Of a stretch of DNA of 41,918 bases, positions 1 to 7,065 are shown piece by piece. The notes beneath the pieces are model-generated. The model saw only the letters and a program-made list of their open reading frames with translations. It made no database searches and was not told the origin of the DNA. The first letter of the stretch is position 1. Each line of letters starts with the position of its first letter. The position numbers and the translations under genes are program-made. The stretch comes from an uncultured Clostridia bacterium (lineage in GTDB: Bacteria > Bacillota > Clostridia > Oscillospirales > Ruminococcaceae), in NCBI GenBank assembly GCA_944385905.1, contig CALWZA010000009.1, positions 1 to 41,918 on the forward strand, written 5' to 3'.

Positions 1-30
1 GGTATCACCTCAATCTTACTTTATGTAAAT

Positions 31-59
31 ATAATACATTAAAAAGAAATAAAAGTCAA
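31..59 (-). promoter_or_regulatory. Sigma-A promoter for the gene off the left edge
   Basis: On the minus strand, TTGACT (54-59) is followed by a 17-bp spacer and TATTAT (31-36). A strong RBS follows within a few bases of the window edge, so a minus-strand gene should start immediately to the left. Confidence 0.7.
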
Positions 60-149
60 CTTTTTTATAGTTTATGAAAAAATATCTTGTATAGACAATA
101 AAATCAACACGACAAAAGACCTTTTTAGAAACTCCGTTTTTTGTTCTTC

Positions 150-259
150 TCAGCTTTCAGCTGCGTAGTATGCCTCGACGGGCTGTTCAACGGTAATCTC
201 ATCACCTATGCCATACCTTCTACATATGGTACAACAACACCGGTTTCAAAAACATACAT
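150..259 (-). pseudogene. Possible decayed coding remnant, EF-P-domain-III-like
   Basis: On the minus strand an ATG at 259 opens a 17-codon frame reading MYVFETGVVVPYVEGMA before a TAG. A second frame overlapping its end reads on as IGDEITVEQPVEAYYAAES and stops at 150. Joined by one frameshift, the pattern E-T-G-x-V-V, then G-D-x-I-x-V, resembles the C-terminal domain of elongation factor P. The match is short and made by eye, so it may be chance. It lies between the DUF815 terminator and the promoter of the off-edge gene. Confidence 0.2.
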
Positions 260-287
260 TTGTTTACTAAATCAACGCTTTCGCTCC

Positions 288-334
288 TTGAAAATAAAAA
301 ACCGGAAGCAGAATTTCTCAATCCGCTTCCGGTT
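288..334 (-). terminator. Rho-independent terminator of DUF815 gene
   Basis: A perfect 10-bp stem, AACCGGAAGC (300-309) with GCTTCCGGTT (325-334), is followed on the minus strand by a T-rich run. It sits 17 bases past the stop of the DUF815 gene. Confidence 0.85.
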
Positions 335-350
335 AAAAGTGTTTGATTTA

Positions 351-1670
351 TTACTCTTTATGGCTTATATCCTGCGTTCCGAGCAGATGATTTATAAACT
401 GCTGGGCGGTTCGTCCGCTGCGTCCTCCGTGAGCCATTTCCCACGCTCTCGCTTCACCTGTCAGCTTTTCGTCGCTCATTTCTATTCCGTTTCTCTTCGC
501 AAGCTCCCTGACAATTGTAAAGAAATTCTCCTGGTCGGGCTTTGTAAAGTTTATTGTAACTCCGAACCTCGCGAACAGCGACAGCTTTTCCTCGATAGTA
601 TCCGAATGGCGAACGTCGTTTGTAACCGAGAAGTCGTTGCGGTCGCTCCATGTTTCCTTGACAAGATGCCATCTGTTAGAGGTGGCGTATATCAGAACGT
701 TGTCCGGCTTGATTTCAAGTCCGCCCTCGATAACCGCCTTTAAGTACTTGTATTCGTTTTCGTTCTCCTCAAACGAAAGGTCGTCCATATATATTATAAA
801 CCTGTAATTGCGGTTTTTTATCTCAGCGATTATTTTCGGCAGAAACTCAAACTGGTGCTTGTAAATTTCTATAATTCTCAGTCCCTGACCGTAGTACTCG
901 TTTAAAATCGCTTTGACGCTCGTCGATTTTCCCGTTCCGGCGTCTCCGTAAAGCAAAACGTTGTTTGCCTTATGACCGTTTAAAAAAGCCTCGGTGTTTT
1001 CAACAAGCTGAGCTTTCTGATACTCGTATCCCACAAGGTCGGAAAGCTTAACCTCAAGAGTGTTTGTGATCGGCTCAAGCTCTCCGGCACGGTTGCCCGG
1101 TATGATTCTGAAAGCCTTGTTCATTCCGAACATTCCCACTCCGTAGTCCTTATAAAACGCCGTTACTATGTCGTAAATCTCGTTTTCATCAGCCGCTTTT
1201 TCAATATCCTCGCTGAGCTTTCTGACCCTCTCGCTGACATTTTTGTTATACCTCTGCTCAGCTTTCGGTATAGCTTTATACTCAGAGATAATTGTAAAGC
1301 AGTTTATACCAAGAGTATTTTCAATTTCGGAAAAGTCATAATCAAAAAGCGACTTAAAGATTTTAAAATCTCCCTTTGCGAAAAGCTTAACCGAGCCGTC
1401 CGACCCTCCGACCTTTTCGCTGCACATTGAAAACGGATTTTCGGTTGTGGCGAGCAAAAAGGCGAGATAGTTGTGCCAAAGATTGCGGTTAAAACCGTAT
1501 CGGGTTGAAATATCCAAAAGCCTGTGAATCTGAGTGTAGATTTTATCCGTCAGGGCTTCCTTTTCATAACTGCCCGAATAAAACTCCCTGCAAATATCGG
1601 CAAGGCAAAACAGAATCGAGTTTTTATCAATATTTTTGTAAACGACAAGCTTTGAAAGCTCACGATACAT
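351..1670 (-). CDS. DUF815 family ATP-binding protein (AAA+-type P-loop ATPase)
   Basis: A 439-aa cytoplasmic protein of the DUF815 family, AAA+-like ATPases whose cellular role is not established. The N-terminal half (about 1-200) is helical with no motif I recognise. The P-loop GDAGTGKST is at residues 242-250 and the Walker B-like stretch [10 protein letters not shown] lies near 292-301. An Arg-rich segment at the C-terminus ([11 protein letters not shown]) fits the end of the family's ATPase domain. An AAAGGAAG ribosome binding site precedes the ATG with normal spacing. It is monocistronic, with its own consensus promoter and a strong terminator. Family assignment is confident; function is unknown. 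Confidence 0.9.
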   Translation of the reverse strand: MYRELSKLVVYKNIDKNSILFCLADICREFYSGSYEKEALTDKIYTQIHRLLDISTRYGFNRNLWHNYLAFLLATTENPFSMCSEKVGGSDGSVKLFAKGDFKIFKSLFDYDFSEIENTLGINCFTIISEYKAIPKAEQRYNKNVSERVRKLSEDIEKAADENEIYDIVTAFYKDYGVGMFGMNKAFRIIPGNRAGELEPITNTLEVKLSDLVGYEYQKAQLVENTEAFLNGHKANNVLLYGDAGTGKSTSVKAILNEYYGQGLRIIEIYKHQFEFLPKIIAEIKNRNYRFIIYMDDLSFEENENEYKYLKAVIEGGLEIKPDNVLIYATSNRWHLVKETWSDRNDFSVTNDVRHSDTIEEKLSLFARFGVTINFTKPDQENFFTIVRELAKRNGIEMSDEKLTGEARAWEMAHGGRSGRTAQQFINHLLGTQDISHKE

Positions 1671-1724
1671 TGATACTACTTCCTTTCAAATATATTATGA
1701 CAAAACTGTAAAGCCGCTTTTTTG

Positions 1725-1753
1725 ATTATACTCTCGTTTGAATTTATTGTCAA
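1725..1753 (-). promoter_or_regulatory. Promoter of DUF815 gene
   Basis: On the minus strand, perfect TTGACA (1748-1753), 17-bp spacer and perfect TATAAT (1725-1730), about 55 bases upstream of the ATG. It lies directly downstream of the glyS terminator. Confidence 0.85.
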
Positions 1754-1754
1754 C

Positions 1755-1796
1755 GTCAAAAAGCAAACCTCTTTCGGCGTTTTCCGAAAGAGGTTT
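1755..1796 (-). terminator. Terminator of glyS
   Basis: A perfect 13-bp stem, AAACCTCTTTCGG (1765-1777) with CCGAAAGAGGTTT (1784-1796) and a 6-nt loop, followed on the minus strand by T-rich sequence. It lies 10 bases past the glyS stop. Confidence 0.9.
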
Positions 1797-1806
1797 AGTG
1801 CTGGCA

Positions 1807-3210
1807 TTAAAACTCAATTTTCTTTTCTATATACTTGACAAGCTCGTCGATTTTGATTCTTTCCTGCTGCATTGTGTCTCTGTCACGGACGGTCACGCAG
1901 TTATCCTCAAGAGAGTCGAAGTCAAAGGTTATGCAAAGAGGAGTTCCGATTTCGTCCTGACGGCGGTATCTCTTTCCGATAGTGCCTGCCTCGTCAAAAT
2001 CAACGCTGAACTTCTTGCAAAGCTCTGTATAAACCTCCTCAGCCTGCGGCGAAAGCTTTTTAACAAGAGGCAAAACGGCAGCCTTAAACGGCGCGAGAGC
2101 CGGATGGAAATGAAGAACCGTTCTTGTGTCAGTCTTTTCGTTTCCGTCCTTGTCAACAGACTTTAAAACTTCCTCGTCATAAGCTTCTATTACAACGGTA
2201 AGGAAAAGTCTTTCAACACCGAGAGACGGCTCAATAACATAAGGAATATACTTTTCATTTGTTTCCGGGTCAAAATATTCAAGGCTCTTGCCGCTGGTTT
2301 TGATGTGCTGTGTGAGGTCATAGTCGGTTCTGTCCGCGACTCCCCAAAGCTCGCCCCATCCGAACGGGAAAAGGTACTCAAAGTCGGTGGTAGCCTTTGA
2401 ATAGAAGCAAAGCTCCTCGGGGTCGTGGTCACGCAGGCGGAGGTTTTCCTCCTTGATGCCGAGCGAGAGAAGCCAATCCTTGCAGAAGCCTCTCCAATAT
2501 TTAAACCACTCAAGGTCTGTTCCGGGCTTACAGAAAAATTCAAGCTCCATCTGCTCAAATTCTCTTACTCTGAAGATAAAGTTTCCGGGTGTAATTTCGT
2601 TTCTGAACGATTTTCCGACCTGAGCTACTCCAAACGGCACCTTTTTTCTCGATGTTCTCTGAATGTTTAAAAAGTTGACGAATATTCCCTGAGCTGTTTC
2701 AGGCCTGAGATAAAGCTCAGACTTTGAATCCTCGGTAACGCCCTGGAAAGTCTTGAACATAAGATTAAACTGTCTGATGTCGGTAAAGTTATGCTTTCCG
2801 CAGTTAGGGCAGGGGATATTGTGCTCTTTGATGTAGTCGGTCATCTGCTGATTTGTCCAGCCGGCGGTTGATGTTCCGTCAAAATCCTCGATAAGGTTGT
2901 CTGCTCTGTGGCGTGTTTTGCACTCCTTGCAGTCCATAAGCGGGTCTGAAAATCCGCCGATATGACCTGAAGCGACCCAAGTCTGGGGGTTCATGAGGAT
3001 AGCGGAGTCAAGTCCGACGTTATATTTGTTCTCCTGCACGAATTTTTTAAGCCAAGCGCTTTTGATATTGTTTTTAAGAAGCGTTCCGAGAGGGCCGTAG
3101 TCCCAGGTATTCGCAAGACCGCCGTAAATCTCCGAGCCTGGGTATACAAAGCCCTTTGACTTGCATAGGTCTACAATTTTATCCATAGTTTTTTCATTAT
3201 TTTTCAGCAT
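1807..3210 (-). CDS. glyS: Glycine--tRNA ligase, single-chain class II type
   Basis: Charges tRNA-Gly with glycine in the cytoplasm. The 467-aa length and sequence match the homodimeric (alpha2) GlyRS of many Firmicutes rather than the alpha2beta2 form. Visible features are the N-terminal [20 protein letters not shown] segment, Cys pairs in CKECKTRH and CPNCGKHNF that suggest a zinc-binding insertion, class II motif 2 around [21 protein letters not shown], and motif 3 in [10 protein letters not shown]. The C-terminal third is the anticodon-binding domain. RBS GAGGA lies 7 bases before the ATG. The 230-base upstream region has no T-box signature, so tRNA-responsive control is not evident. Confidence 0.97.
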   Translation of the reverse strand: MLKNNEKTMDKIVDLCKSKGFVYPGSEIYGGLANTWDYGPLGTLLKNNIKSAWLKKFVQENKYNVGLDSAILMNPQTWVASGHIGGFSDPLMDCKECKTRHRADNLIEDFDGTSTAGWTNQQMTDYIKEHNIPCPNCGKHNFTDIRQFNLMFKTFQGVTEDSKSELYLRPETAQGIFVNFLNIQRTSRKKVPFGVAQVGKSFRNEITPGNFIFRVREFEQMELEFFCKPGTDLEWFKYWRGFCKDWLLSLGIKEENLRLRDHDPEELCFYSKATTDFEYLFPFGWGELWGVADRTDYDLTQHIKTSGKSLEYFDPETNEKYIPYVIEPSLGVERLFLTVVIEAYDEEVLKSVDKDGNEKTDTRTVLHFHPALAPFKAAVLPLVKKLSPQAEEVYTELCKKFSVDFDEAGTIGKRYRRQDEIGTPLCITFDFDSLEDNCVTVRDRDTMQQERIKIDELVKYIEKKIEF

Positions 3211-3252
3211 TTCACATTCCTCTTTTTCATTATGAAATAAGACATTATTCTT

Positions 3253-3281
3253 ATTTTATGATAAAACGGCTTATAAGTCAA
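3253..3281 (-). promoter_or_regulatory. Promoter of glyS
   Basis: Minus strand TTGACT (3276-3281), 17-bp spacer, TAAAAT (3253-3258), about 40 bases before the glyS start. Confidence 0.75.
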
Positions 3282-3361
3282 GTATCTTGCGTCGTTTTTA
3301 TACAAACATATCCGCAGCGTTTATAAATCGGCGCCTTGCATAAAATTTGGGCTTAAATGTC

Positions 3362-3390
3362 TTGCGGCAAAGCAGTTGCCGATATATAAT
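3362..3390 (+). promoter_or_regulatory. Promoter of small XRE gene with operator-like inverted repeat
   Basis: TTGCGG (3362-3367), 17-bp spacer, TATAAT (3385-3390). The inverted repeat CGGCAA-AGCAG-TTGCCG (3365-3381) fills the -35/spacer region. Since the gene downstream encodes an HTH protein, autoregulation at this site is a reasonable inference. Confidence 0.6.
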
Positions 3391-3439
3391 TAAAAGGTAC
3401 TTATAAGAATTCTTCGGGAGCATTTCAGGGGGTTAGAAA

Positions 3440-3688
3440 ACGGCAAGAATTATTGACGGAAATCAAACTAACATAATCGGGAGCCGTGTCCGTGAAGCGA
3501 GGCTCAGGGCAGGCATCAGTCAGCAAACTCTTTCAGAAAGGCTTGAAACGCTTGCCGTATATGTTTGCAGAGGCTCTGTTTCAAGAATCGAGAGCGGAAC
3601 CCGAACCGTAACCGATATTGAAATAGACGGAATTTCAAAAGTTTTGAATGTTTCCTTAGACTTTCTTTTCGGCAGAAGCGGCAATTAA
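3440..3688 (+). CDS. Small XRE-family HTH regulator, apparent ACG start
   Basis: An 82-aa protein that is almost entirely one Cro/C1-type helix-turn-helix domain: GSRVREARLRAGISQQTLSERLE is the HTH core, then SRIESGTRTVTDIEIDGISKVLNVSLDFLFGR. It probably binds DNA as a dimer. No ATG, GTG or TTG is available: an in-frame stop lies at 3434-3436, and the first residues would be [ACG]-ARIIDGNQTNIIG. The ribosome binding site AGGGGG (about 3427-3433) stands 6 bases before ACG, exactly where an ATG would be expected. Either ACG is used as a start, the codon is mutated, or there is a sequence error. It has its own promoter and shares a bidirectional terminator with the convergent M23 gene. Coordinates include the stop. 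Confidence 0.75.
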   Translation, partial: TARIIDGNQTNIIGSRVREARLRAGISQQTLSERLETLAVYVCRGSVSRIESGTRTVTDIEIDGISKVLNVSLDFLFGRSGN

Positions 3689-3697
3689 ATAAAAATT

Positions 3698-3735
3698 AAG
3701 ACCTTCCCAACGCCTGTTCGGAAGGTCTTTAAATT
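3698..3735. terminator. Bidirectional terminator between XRE gene and M23 gene
   Basis: A perfect 10-bp stem, AAGACCTTCC (3698-3707) with GGAAGGTCTT (3720-3729), flanked by A-rich and T-rich runs, serving both convergent genes. Confidence 0.85.
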
Positions 3736-5570
3736 TATTCTCTTATTTCTCGTCCGCCTGTTCCGCCGAGGAATTTGAGCGGGTCGTATTTTACTCCGTT
3801 GTATCTTACCTCAAAGTGAAGGTGATTTCCCGAAGCCGAACCTGTCATTCCGATAAGCGCGACTGTATCTCCCTTTTTAACATAATCGCCGACAGCCGCA
3901 AGAAGCTTTGAGTTATGAGCGTAAACCGTCTCGTAACCGTTTCCGTGATCGATTATAATCATTTTTCCGTATGAGCCATGGCTCTCCGAAACAGTCACAT
4001 AACCGTCAGCGGCTGCATATACAGGAGTTCCGCTCGGAATTCCGGCAATGTCAAGAGCCATGTGGTTGCTGTTATCCCATTCTCTGTATCCGAAAAGCGA
4101 GCTGATATATCCTCCGCTTCCTCCAACAGGCCATACAAATGTTCCGGCGTTAGTGTAAATCGCTTCTTCTGTTGTCGGGTTTTCCAAAGTTCCGACAGAA
4201 ATCTTTCTCGGAACCATCTGCTCAATTACGGTTTCCTTAAGGATTTGTCTTTCAGTCTCAACGCCGTTGATTTCGGTTACTCTTGCGGTAAAGCTCGAAT
4301 ATCCGTCAGAGCCGCTTGAAATGATTGTTTCCACGCCCTGATATTTCGTCGAGTCCTGAACCTCTATAACCGTTGCTTCAACTGTTGCCTCATACTCGTC
4401 TATATAGGTTCTCTTTATATCAAGCGCAGGCTTTTCAGCCTTTTGATTTGTCAAAACAACCTGTTCTCCCACCATAAGCGAATCCTTTATAGTCGGATTA
4501 AGGCTTACGAGCTGCTCATATGTTATGCCGTTTTTATCAGCTATAGTCAAAGGCACATCGCCGTTTTGAACTGTGTAATATACCGGCTCAATCGTTTCGG
4601 TACCGGAAATTGAAGCTAAAAACTCATCTGCCGAAACAATTTTATCGCTTATGTAAAGTCCTTCTTTAAATTCAAAAGTGTCGACAAACTCAACGACTTC
4701 TCCCGGCAAACCCTGCTTATAATTTTCAAGTATTGCGGCAAGAGCGCTTTCAATCCTTTCCTTGTCCTCGGCTGTATAAGCCGCCGTACACTCGCCGTTT
4801 ATGTAAAGACCGAACGCCTCCGATACGCTGACATCCGAACTGCTGAGCATTATATCCGCAAGCTCGTTTGTAGAGATTACATCCTCGCCGCCCGCAATCC
4901 TCTGAACAGCGAACTTGAGCGGCACTGTAACCGTTTCGTCTCCTTCCGCATAGCTTATTCGGTTTTGCATAAGCTTCTGCGCGTCGTTATAAACAGTCTC
5001 GTCATCAACAACGCCGACAGACTTGCCGTTCACCTCAACCGCAACTCCGTACTGCACCTCGCCCGCGTATTTCACTATTCCGACAAGAAACGCTATAGCG
5101 ACAACCGGCGCGGCATAGTTAAATGCCGTTACCAAAATTCCGTTTTCGCCGAACAAAAGCTTTGAGCACTTGCCGATTATAAATCTGCGCGATGCCTTTG
5201 CTCCCTGCTCGTTTTTAATTGCCCTGCATTCATCAACTGTTCTTTTCGCTGAATCCCTGCGGGATGTGAAAGGCTTTAAAGCCATGCTTACTGCGTTTGA
5301 AACCGGTTTTTCAAGTTTTGACGACGCTGCTTTCAGGCAGTTTAAAAACAGCCTGCCTGCTTTTACCGCCGCATGAGCAATGCCTGAGGCGAGCTTTTTA
5401 AGAACTCCCAGAACAATTTCTGCTAACGATCCCAGAACAGAATATATATAATTTTTAACCGTTTCGCTTAAACTTTTGTTTCGCTTTGCGGTTTTGCCGT
5501 CGCTAAGCTTTTCAAGATTGACCTTTGTATAGCGTGCCAAGCCGCTCAGCCTCCTTTGCTTGAATTTCAT
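3735..5570 (-). CDS. Membrane-anchored M23 peptidase with LysM and G5 domains
   Basis: A 611-aa cell-wall hydrolase candidate. Order: a basic cytoplasmic N-terminus (1-140) with amphipathic segments, one transmembrane helix near 147-170 (APVVAIAFLVGIV), an extracellular region of about 160 residues, a LysM domain near 333-378 (YTVQNGDVPLTIADKNGITYE), a G5 domain near 395-470, and a C-terminal M23 (lysostaphin-like) domain near 480-605. Zinc-ligand motifs are present: NHMALD, YAHNS and HLHFE, so it should be an active endopeptidase cutting peptidoglycan cross-bridges. The predicted ATG has no clear Shine-Dalgarno; an inverted repeat CAGTaaaaACTG (5571-5582) lies right before it. The upstream region is rich in GTTACA repeats. 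No partner genes are adjacent. Confidence 0.92.
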   Translation of the reverse strand: MKFKQRRLSGLARYTKVNLEKLSDGKTAKRNKSLSETVKNYIYSVLGSLAEIVLGVLKKLASGIAHAAVKAGRLFLNCLKAASSKLEKPVSNAVSMALKPFTSRRDSAKRTVDECRAIKNEQGAKASRRFIIGKCSKLLFGENGILVTAFNYAAPVVAIAFLVGIVKYAGEVQYGVAVEVNGKSVGVVDDETVYNDAQKLMQNRISYAEGDETVTVPLKFAVQRIAGGEDVISTNELADIMLSSSDVSVSEAFGLYINGECTAAYTAEDKERIESALAAILENYKQGLPGEVVEFVDTFEFKEGLYISDKIVSADEFLASISGTETIEPVYYTVQNGDVPLTIADKNGITYEQLVSLNPTIKDSLMVGEQVVLTNQKAEKPALDIKRTYIDEYEATVEATVIEVQDSTKYQGVETIISSGSDGYSSFTARVTEINGVETERQILKETVIEQMVPRKISVGTLENPTTEEAIYTNAGTFVWPVGGSGGYISSLFGYREWDNSNHMALDIAGIPSGTPVYAAADGYVTVSESHGSYGKMIIIDHGNGYETVYAHNSKLLAAVGDYVKKGDTVALIGMTGSASGNHLHFEVRYNGVKYDPLKFLGGTGGREIRE

Positions 5571-5589
5571 CAGTAAAAACTGATACCGC

Positions 5590-5639
5590 TTTGTAACTAA
5601 TGGTTACAAAACAGTTACAATTGTTAGACAACGGTTACA
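5590..5639 (-). promoter_or_regulatory. Array of TGTAAC/GTTACA half-sites in M23 gene leader
   Basis: On the plus strand, TTTGTAAC-taatg-GTTACAAA (5590-5610) is a perfect 8-bp inverted repeat. Further GTTACA copies follow at 5614-5619 and 5634-5639. They lie just downstream of the predicted -10 element, a typical place for a repressor. The cognate regulator is unknown. Confidence 0.5.
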
Positions 5640-5666
5640 TTATAGCATGTCTGCTCAAAAAATCAA
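5639..5666 (-). promoter_or_regulatory. Promoter of M23 peptidase gene
   Basis: Minus strand TTGATT (5661-5666), 16-bp spacer, perfect TATAAT (5639-5644), about 70 bases before the start codon. Confidence 0.65.
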
Positions 5667-5744
5667 TCGAAATATCCGGATTTTTGAAGTCTCTCGAAAA
5701 CTTTGTGACTTCCTACAAATTTATCGGTTGAGTTTTGTTGGTTT

Positions 5745-6203
5745 TTACCGTGGATATTCAAGTCTATCTACCGTATAAGATTCCAGTGAAGACAAAATTG
5801 CCCTTATATCCTTTTTTGCGGCGTCGAGGTCATGCTCAAGATAATTTCCGCATTCTTCCTCCGAGCAGCCCGGAATTTCTCCGCTGAACTCTTCGATAAA
5901 TTTCATAGCGTCTTTTACAAGCTTGATGTTTTCCGAATGATTGTCGCTTCTCATTAAAAGATAAAATCCGGTTCGGCATCCCATAGGTCCGACATAGATA
6001 ACCTTTTCGCCAAGCTCGGAATTTCTCGCGAAAGTCGCGAAAAGATGCTCGATAGTGTGCATAGACGGGCTTGAAAGATATGTTCCGCCGTTTGGCTTAA
6101 CCATCCTGACGTCATAGGTTACAATATCGCCGTCAATGCGGGAAATATACATTCCGACTCCGAACTTTCTGTGGTCAACCTGAAAACTTTTTATCTTTTC
6201 CAT
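5745..6203 (-). CDS. luxS: S-ribosylhomocysteine lyase
   Basis: Cleaves S-ribosylhomocysteine to homocysteine and DPD, the precursor of autoinducer-2, as part of the activated methyl cycle. The 152-aa length is normal for the family. The metal ligands are all visible: H49 and H53 in HTIEH and C117 in the EEECG segment; the catalytic Cys is C76 in GPMGCRTGF and the general base is E52. The gene stands alone on the minus strand. No SAM riboswitch is evident in the roughly 90 bases upstream, and no pfs (nucleosidase) gene is adjacent. Confidence 0.97.
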   Translation of the reverse strand: MEKIKSFQVDHRKFGVGMYISRIDGDIVTYDVRMVKPNGGTYLSSPSMHTIEHLFATFARNSELGEKVIYVGPMGCRTGFYLLMRSDNHSENIKLVKDAMKFIEEFSGEIPGCSEEECGNYLEHDLDAAKKDIRAILSSLESYTVDRLEYPR

Positions 6204-6296
6204 AAAACAGTTCCTTTCAAATTAAAGTGAGATAGTCTGTCATTTATTAAAACACAATATGTGGTATGCCGTTTATATTATATATATAATAGTATA

Positions 6297-6329
6297 CCCC
6301 CGACAGGGACGGCTGCCGCCTGCCGGGGG
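6297..6329 (-). terminator. Strong hairpin downstream of khpA
   Basis: An 11-bp GC-rich stem (6297-6307 with 6319-6329, one G-T pair) lies 23 bases past the khpA stop. The following T-run is poor, so it may act as a terminator or as a 3'-stabilising structure. Confidence 0.6.
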
Positions 6330-6351
6330 ATATGCGTTTTGAGACTTTGAA

Positions 6352-6585
6352 TCAGTCGATTTCAACCATTATTTTCTGGTTTACTCTCGCCGCTCCTGCT
6401 CTCATAACAGTGCGGAGAGCCTTTGCTATTCTGCCCTGCTTGCCGATAACTCTTCCCATATCGTCGGGAGCGACGTGCAGATGATATACGATAACGCCCT
6501 CGTCGTTAGGCTCGTCCGCTCTTACTTCGATTGCGTCCTTGTCCTCAACAAGTCCCTCTGCGATTGTTCTTAACAATTCAGTCAT
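6352..6585 (-). CDS. khpA: KH-domain RNA-binding protein KhpA
   Basis: A 77-aa single type-II KH domain protein (formerly YlqC). The GxxG RNA-binding loop appears in RVIGKQGRIAKALRTVMRAG. In other Firmicutes KhpA pairs with KhpB/Jag, binds RNA and influences cell division and wall synthesis. It follows rpsP at its conserved place in the operon but across a 177-base gap that contains two hairpins, so its expression may be partly uncoupled from S16. The next gene in the usual operon, rimM, is not here but at 17.2 kb on the other strand. Confidence 0.95.
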   Translation of the reverse strand: MTELLRTIAEGLVEDKDAIEVRADEPNDEGVIVYHLHVAPDDMGRVIGKQGRIAKALRTVMRAGAARVNQKIMVEID

Positions 6586-6626
6586 TATATTTTCATTCCT
6601 TTCAAAAGCTGTCTGCCATTATAAAC

Positions 6627-6662
6627 CGTGAGCGTAACAAGAGGCAGAAGACGTCGCTCACG
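6627..6662 (-). other. Hairpin in rpsP-khpA spacer
   Basis: CGTGAGCG (6627-6634) pairs perfectly with CGCTCACG (6655-6662) around a 20-nt loop, about 40 bases before the khpA start. It could be a leader structure or processing site; no T-run follows. Confidence 0.45.
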
Positions 6663-6698
6663 ATTGCTCCGCAAAGAAAGCCGATACACAGGCTTAAA

Positions 6699-6744
6699 CC
6701 GCCAAAAATGCACAAAACAAGACTGCTTTGCAGCCGTTTTGTGC
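6699..6744 (-). terminator. Terminator/attenuator between rpsP and khpA
   Basis: GCACAAAAC (6710-6718) pairs with GTTTTGTGC (6736-6744), with an inner CTGC/GCAG stem. On the minus strand it is followed by ATTTTTGG. It lies 20 bases after the rpsP stop and would lower read-through into khpA. Confidence 0.7.
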
Positions 6745-6762
6745 TTTCTGTACAGCATTCAA

Positions 6763-7005
6763 TTAAAGAATCTCGTTCTTCTTGAAAAGTGCCTTAACTG
6801 TATCTGTGGGCTGAGCTCCGTTTGCAACCCAAGTCTTAGCCTTTTCAGCGTCAACCTTGAATACTGAGGGCTCCTTTGTCGGGTCATAGTAACCGATTTC
6901 CTCAATGAAACGTCCGTCTCTTGCGTATCTTGAATCAGCTACAACGATACGGTAAAAAGGATTTTTCTTAGCGCCGATTCTTCTGAGTCTGATTTTAACT
7001 GCCAT
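6763..7005 (-). CDS. rpsP: 30S ribosomal protein S16
   Basis: An 80-aa S16 beginning [20 protein letters not shown], with the typical [22 protein letters not shown] core. It binds 16S rRNA in the 5' domain and aids 30S assembly. RBS GGAGGTGA lies at normal spacing. It sits 60 bases downstream of ffh, in the conserved ylxM-ffh-rpsP-khpA order. Confidence 0.98.
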   Translation of the reverse strand: MAVKIRLRRIGAKKNPFYRIVVADSRYARDGRFIEEIGYYDPTKEPSVFKVDAEKAKTWVANGAQPTDTVKALFKKNEIL

Positions 7006-7065
7006 TTATATTCACCTCCAAATTGCAATCGTTATATATTAACCTTTCGGGGTTAATCAAAAATA

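Larger units (their letters stand above)
1..350. other. Left-edge intergenic region, no intact gene
   Basis: No intact gene is visible here. The region holds a minus-strand promoter (31-59) and an RBS (GAGGTGAT on the minus strand, about 4-11) for a gene whose start codon lies just beyond the left edge. It also holds a short frame-broken coding-like stretch (150-259, minus) and the terminator of the DUF815 gene (288-334). A plus-strand open frame beginning at 141 runs antisense into the DUF815 gene and is judged to be a shadow. Confidence 0.6.

Noticed and set aside
141-743. 200-aa plus-strand open frame at the left edge
   Set aside because: Mostly antisense to the DUF815 gene, and it runs through that gene's terminator; no promoter or ribosome site.
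3211-3430. Possible T-box leader before glyS
   Set aside because: No T-box (GGTGG..ACCGCG-like) core or specifier stem is visible; there is only a promoter with a short leader.
6204-6296. SAM riboswitch before luxS
   Set aside because: The sequence is AT-rich without the conserved stems; no supporting motif was found.
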